Shown piece by piece: positions 5,828 to 7,889 of a stretch of 7,889 nucleotides of DNA; within the stretch, counting starts at the first letter, position 1, and the number at the start of each line of letters is the position of its first letter. Below the pieces are notes generated by a model. That model was not told where the DNA came from. It ran no database searches and saw only the letters and a program-made list of their open reading frames with translations. The stretch is from JAWXCM01 sp034408745 (lineage in GTDB: Bacteria; Acidobacteriota; Terriglobia; Bryobacterales; Bryobacteraceae), in contig JAWXCM010000454.1 in the NCBI GenBank assembly GCA_034408745.1, forward strand, positions 1-7,889, given 5' to 3'. The translations under genes and the position numbers were made by a program.

Positions 5828-7889
5828 ATCCGTATCCCGGGCTCAGGCATTTCGGCGAAGCAGATCAGAGTTTTTTCTTCGGACGCGAGGAGGAGATCGA
5901 CGATCTGGTCGTTCGGCTCTCAGAGCGGCGCATGCTGGCCGTTTTGGGTGTATCGGGCTGCGGTAAGAGTTCGCTCATTTACGCGGGTCTGATTCCAGTC
6001 CTCCGCTCCGGACTCGCGGAACCGCTTGATGGAAACTGGCGAATCTATTCGCTGGCTCCGGGTGGTTCTCCACTCGACGAACTGGACCGCGCGCTTGGTA
6101 CGCAGCTCGATCGCCGGAGTCACGCGCTTCAGAGTTGGGCGAAGGCCCAGAATCCCAGCGACAAGATCCTGATCTTCATAGATCAGTTCGAAGAAGTTTT
6201 TCCGTATCGCGATGCCACTCTGGCGTCGGACGGCGGCAACTCGGCCTCTCTCTTTGTCGACCTTCTCGTCTCGGCGATAACTGACCCGTCCGTGCCCCTC
6301 TATGTCATCCTCACGATGAGGACCGACTACCTCGGCGAATGTGCCCTTTTTCGCGGTCTCTCGGAAGCCCTCAACGACGGCAGTTATCTTGTTCCGAGGT
6401 TGACTCGATTGCGACAGCAGGACGCCATCGAACGTCCGGCTGATTCGATGAATGTTCCCGTTCAGAGCGGCCTGGTTCAACGCCTGCTGAACGACTCCGA
6501 GGGAGATCCGGACAAGTTGCCTGTCCTGCAGCATTTGCTCAGGCGCACCTGGGAATTGCGCAAAGACGGGCAGCTGGATCTGTCGTTATACGAGAGAGCT
6601 GGCGGATGGAAACATGCGCTTGAGCGCGATGCCGAGGAGATCTTATCGAAGTTCCCCCAGGAGCGGGATGGAATTCGTCGGATGCTCCAGTGGCTCTCTG
6701 AGCCGGGCGCAGGCGAAAAGCCGGTCCGAAGACGCCGGCCGATGTCAGAACTGCCGGAGGTAACTGGACTTTCCGCTGATCGAGTCAGTGAAATCGTGCG
6801 AGCCTTCTCAGCCCGTGATTTCCTCCGCTGTGAGGATGGAGCAAGCGGGCTGGTCGACTTCACGCACGAGAGTGTGATGTGGCAATGGCCCTTGCTTCAG
6901 ACGTGGATCAGGGAAGAGAGCGAGGAAGCCTCGCGCATTCGGTTCCTTCAGGAGTCTGCTCGCAAGAAGCAGTTATTGACTGGCGCGACGCTGGAAGAGG
7001 CACAGGCCTTCCGGGATCGAAGTACCAGGTGCCCGATTTGGTCTGCTCGCTACGTGCCCGATCCGGGGAACCTTCAGCTAGTGCTGGACTGGATAGCGGA
7101 AAGCGAACGGCGCCAAAAGGATGAACTGGCTTCGCTCCGGCGTAGCCGCCAATGGCTGGCGATCGGTCTCGGCGGCGCAATCGCCGCACTTGCCTTGATC
7201 GCGTGGTTGGGATGGCGATCGTATGAAAATCAAAAGATCTCCGAACAGCGCCTGGCAAGAAACTACTGGGCTGAAAGTCGCTACGCGCAGGAAAAAGGGG
7301 ATGATCTGGTTGCGCTCCACTTTGGCGCCGAAGCCATTCGGCTCGACCGGCAAAATGCGGGGAGCATTTTGTTGGATGTTCGCGCAATCTGGCCACAGAG
7401 AGCTGTTTTGGCTTTGTTCGAGCATCAGGGTGAGGTCGAGGGCGCGCAGTTCAGCCGGGACGAGAGCCGCATCCTCACCTGGAGTGCTGACAAGACGGCG
7501 CGGTTGTGGGATGCGCGGACGGGGCAGGCGATCGGTCCGGCGCTGCAGCATCAGGGTCCGGTCATTGGCGCGCAGTTCAGCCGGGACGAGAGCCGCATCC
7601 TGACCTGGAGTGCTGACAAGACGGCGCGGTTGTGGGATGCGCGGACGGGGCAGGCGATCGGTCCGGCGCTGCAGCATCAGGGTCGGGTCTATGGCGCGCA
7701 GTTCAGCCGGGACGAGAGCCGCATCCTGACCTGGAGCGCAGACAGGACGGCGCGGGCGTGGGCTGCGCGGACGGGGGAGGCGATCGGTCCGGCGCTCCAG
7801 CATCAGGGTCCGGTCGTTGGCGCGCAGTTCAGCCGGGACGAGAGCCGCATCCTCACCTGGAGTGTTGACAAGACGGCGCGGTTGTGGGA
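5824..7889 (+). CDS. nSTAND NTPase with membrane helix and WD40 repeats (3' end beyond window)
   Basis: The frame is open for 688 codons from the ATG at 5824 to the window edge, so the C-terminus is missing. The start NPYPGLRHFGEADQSFFFGR (2-21) is the classic nSTAND1 opening. Walker A is GVSGCGKSS (42-50); Walker B is ILIFIDQFEE (115-124); sensor-like LTMRTDYLGEC spans 163-173. LVPRLTRL (189-196) and IERPA (202-206) precede LPVLQHLLRRTW (232-243). FTHESVMWQWPLLQTWIREE (345-364) is the conserved winged-helix-end motif. A hydrophobic helix (about 444-463) follows an Arg/Lys-rich stretch. From residue 534 come 42-residue WD40 units that are almost identical in DNA. It should act as a sensor-switch ATPase: ligand binding to the propeller triggers nucleotide-dependent oligomerisation. 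There is no N-terminal effector domain, so the coupled upstream TIR protein probably supplies it. The ligand is unknown; antiphage immunity is one possible role. Confidence 0.93.
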   Translation, partial: MNPYPGLRHFGEADQSFFFGREEEIDDLVVRLSERRMLAVLGVSGCGKSSLIYAGLIPVLRSGLAEPLDGNWRIYSLAPGGSPLDELDRALGTQLDRRSHALQSWAKAQNPSDKILIFIDQFEEVFPYRDATLASDGGNSASLFVDLLVSAITDPSVPLYVILTMRTDYLGECALFRGLSEALNDGSYLVPRLTRLRQQDAIERPADSMNVPVQSGLVQRLLNDSEGDPDKLPVLQHLLRRTWELRKDGQLDLSLYERAGGWKHALERDAEEILSKFPQERDGIRRMLQWLSEPGAGEKPVRRRRPMSELPEVTGLSADRVSEIVRAFSARDFLRCEDGASGLVDFTHESVMWQWPLLQTWIREESEEASRIRFLQESARKKQLLTGATLEEAQAFRDRSTRCPIWSARYVPDPGNLQLVLDWIAESERRQKDELASLRRSRQWLAIGLGGAIAALALIAWLGWRSYENQKISEQRLARNYWAESRYAQEKGDDLVALHFGAEAIRLDRQNAGSILLDVRAIWPQRAVLALFEHQGEVEGAQFSRDESRILTWSADKTARLWDARTGQAIGPALQHQGPVIGAQFSRDESRILTWSADKTARLWDARTGQAIGPALQHQGRVYGAQFSRDESRILTWSADRTARAWAARTGEAIGPALQHQGPVVGAQFSRDESRILTWSVDKTARLW
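7423..7889 (+). repeat. Near-identical 126-bp WD40 repeats (three full, one partial)
   Basis: Units run 7423-7548, 7549-7674, 7675-7800 and 7801-7889 (cut by the window end). Each encodes 42 residues beginning HQG and containing GAQFSRDESRILTW and TARLWDARTG. By eye, units 1 and 2 differ at 6 bases, units 2 and 3 at 11, and units 2 and 4 at 3 over the shared 89 bases. The repeats are one WD40 blade each and are in frame with the STAND gene. More units almost certainly lie beyond the window. Confidence 0.97.

Noticed and set aside
5920..7396. Minus-strand frames across the STAND gene
   Set aside because: The plus-strand frame through this region has Walker A, Walker B and other nSTAND motifs in order, so the minus frames are shadows.
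7078..7803. Minus-strand 241-codon frame with Arg/Pro repeats
   Set aside because: It is the antisense of the WD40 repeats; its periodicity comes from the 126-bp units. The plus-strand frame carries clear WD40 motifs.
1..7889. tRNA, rRNA or riboswitch
   Set aside because: No cloverleaf with a GTTCRAnnC-type arm, rRNA core sequence or recognised aptamer was seen by reading both strands; no covariance search could be run.

Overview
The base composition (GC-rich, with long antisense open frames caused by GC bias) and the gene set fit a large-genome soil bacterium. My best guess is Acidobacteriota. The reasons are a sugar kinase paired with 6-phosphogluconate dehydrogenase, a lineage-typical hypothetical protein with a GPxTPEGKAxxSxNxxKHGL-type N-terminus, and a WD40-bearing STAND NTPase. 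This is inference from gene style; there is no rRNA or other marker in the window.

Layout. Positions 1-276 hold an array of about eleven 25-bp tandem repeats that probably continues upstream of the window. A perfect 9-bp hairpin (278-301) separates it from a minus-strand metabolic operon. That operon is gnd (1412-2869, 6-phosphogluconate dehydrogenase) followed after 16 bp by a PfkB-family sugar kinase (313-1395, KDG-kinase-like). Positions 2870-3405 are mostly non-coding, with one weak candidate small gene (3002-3169, minus). A minus-strand gene for a 250-residue protein of unknown function lies at 3406-4158. The gap 4159-4525 is G-rich and contains what reads as the N-terminal piece of a decayed tyrosine recombinase (about 4293-4451, minus).

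On the plus strand, facing away from everything before it, is a two-gene operon. A 433-residue TIR protein (4526-5827) overlaps by 4 bp a STAND NTPase (5824 to beyond 7889). The STAND protein reads open through 688 codons to the window edge and does not appear as a closed ORF because its stop lies outside. It has an nSTAND NTPase core (Walker A at residues 42-50, Walker B at 115-120, winged-helix-like region to about 365), a predicted membrane helix (about 444-463), and a WD40 propeller made of almost identical 126-bp units.

How the pieces may work together. gnd and the kinase act around the 6-phosphogluconate node. The TIR and STAND pair looks like a predicted immune or conflict module: WD40 blades as sensor, the STAND NTPase as switch, and the separately encoded TIR protein (probable NAD-cleaving first domain plus two degenerate TIR-like domains) as effector. 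The STAND protein has no effector domain of its own, which supports this division of labour. The recent amplification of the WD40 units, with changes concentrated at two codons, and the integrase remnant at the border suggest a mobile, fast-evolving locus. Function is inferred; nothing here proves phage defence.
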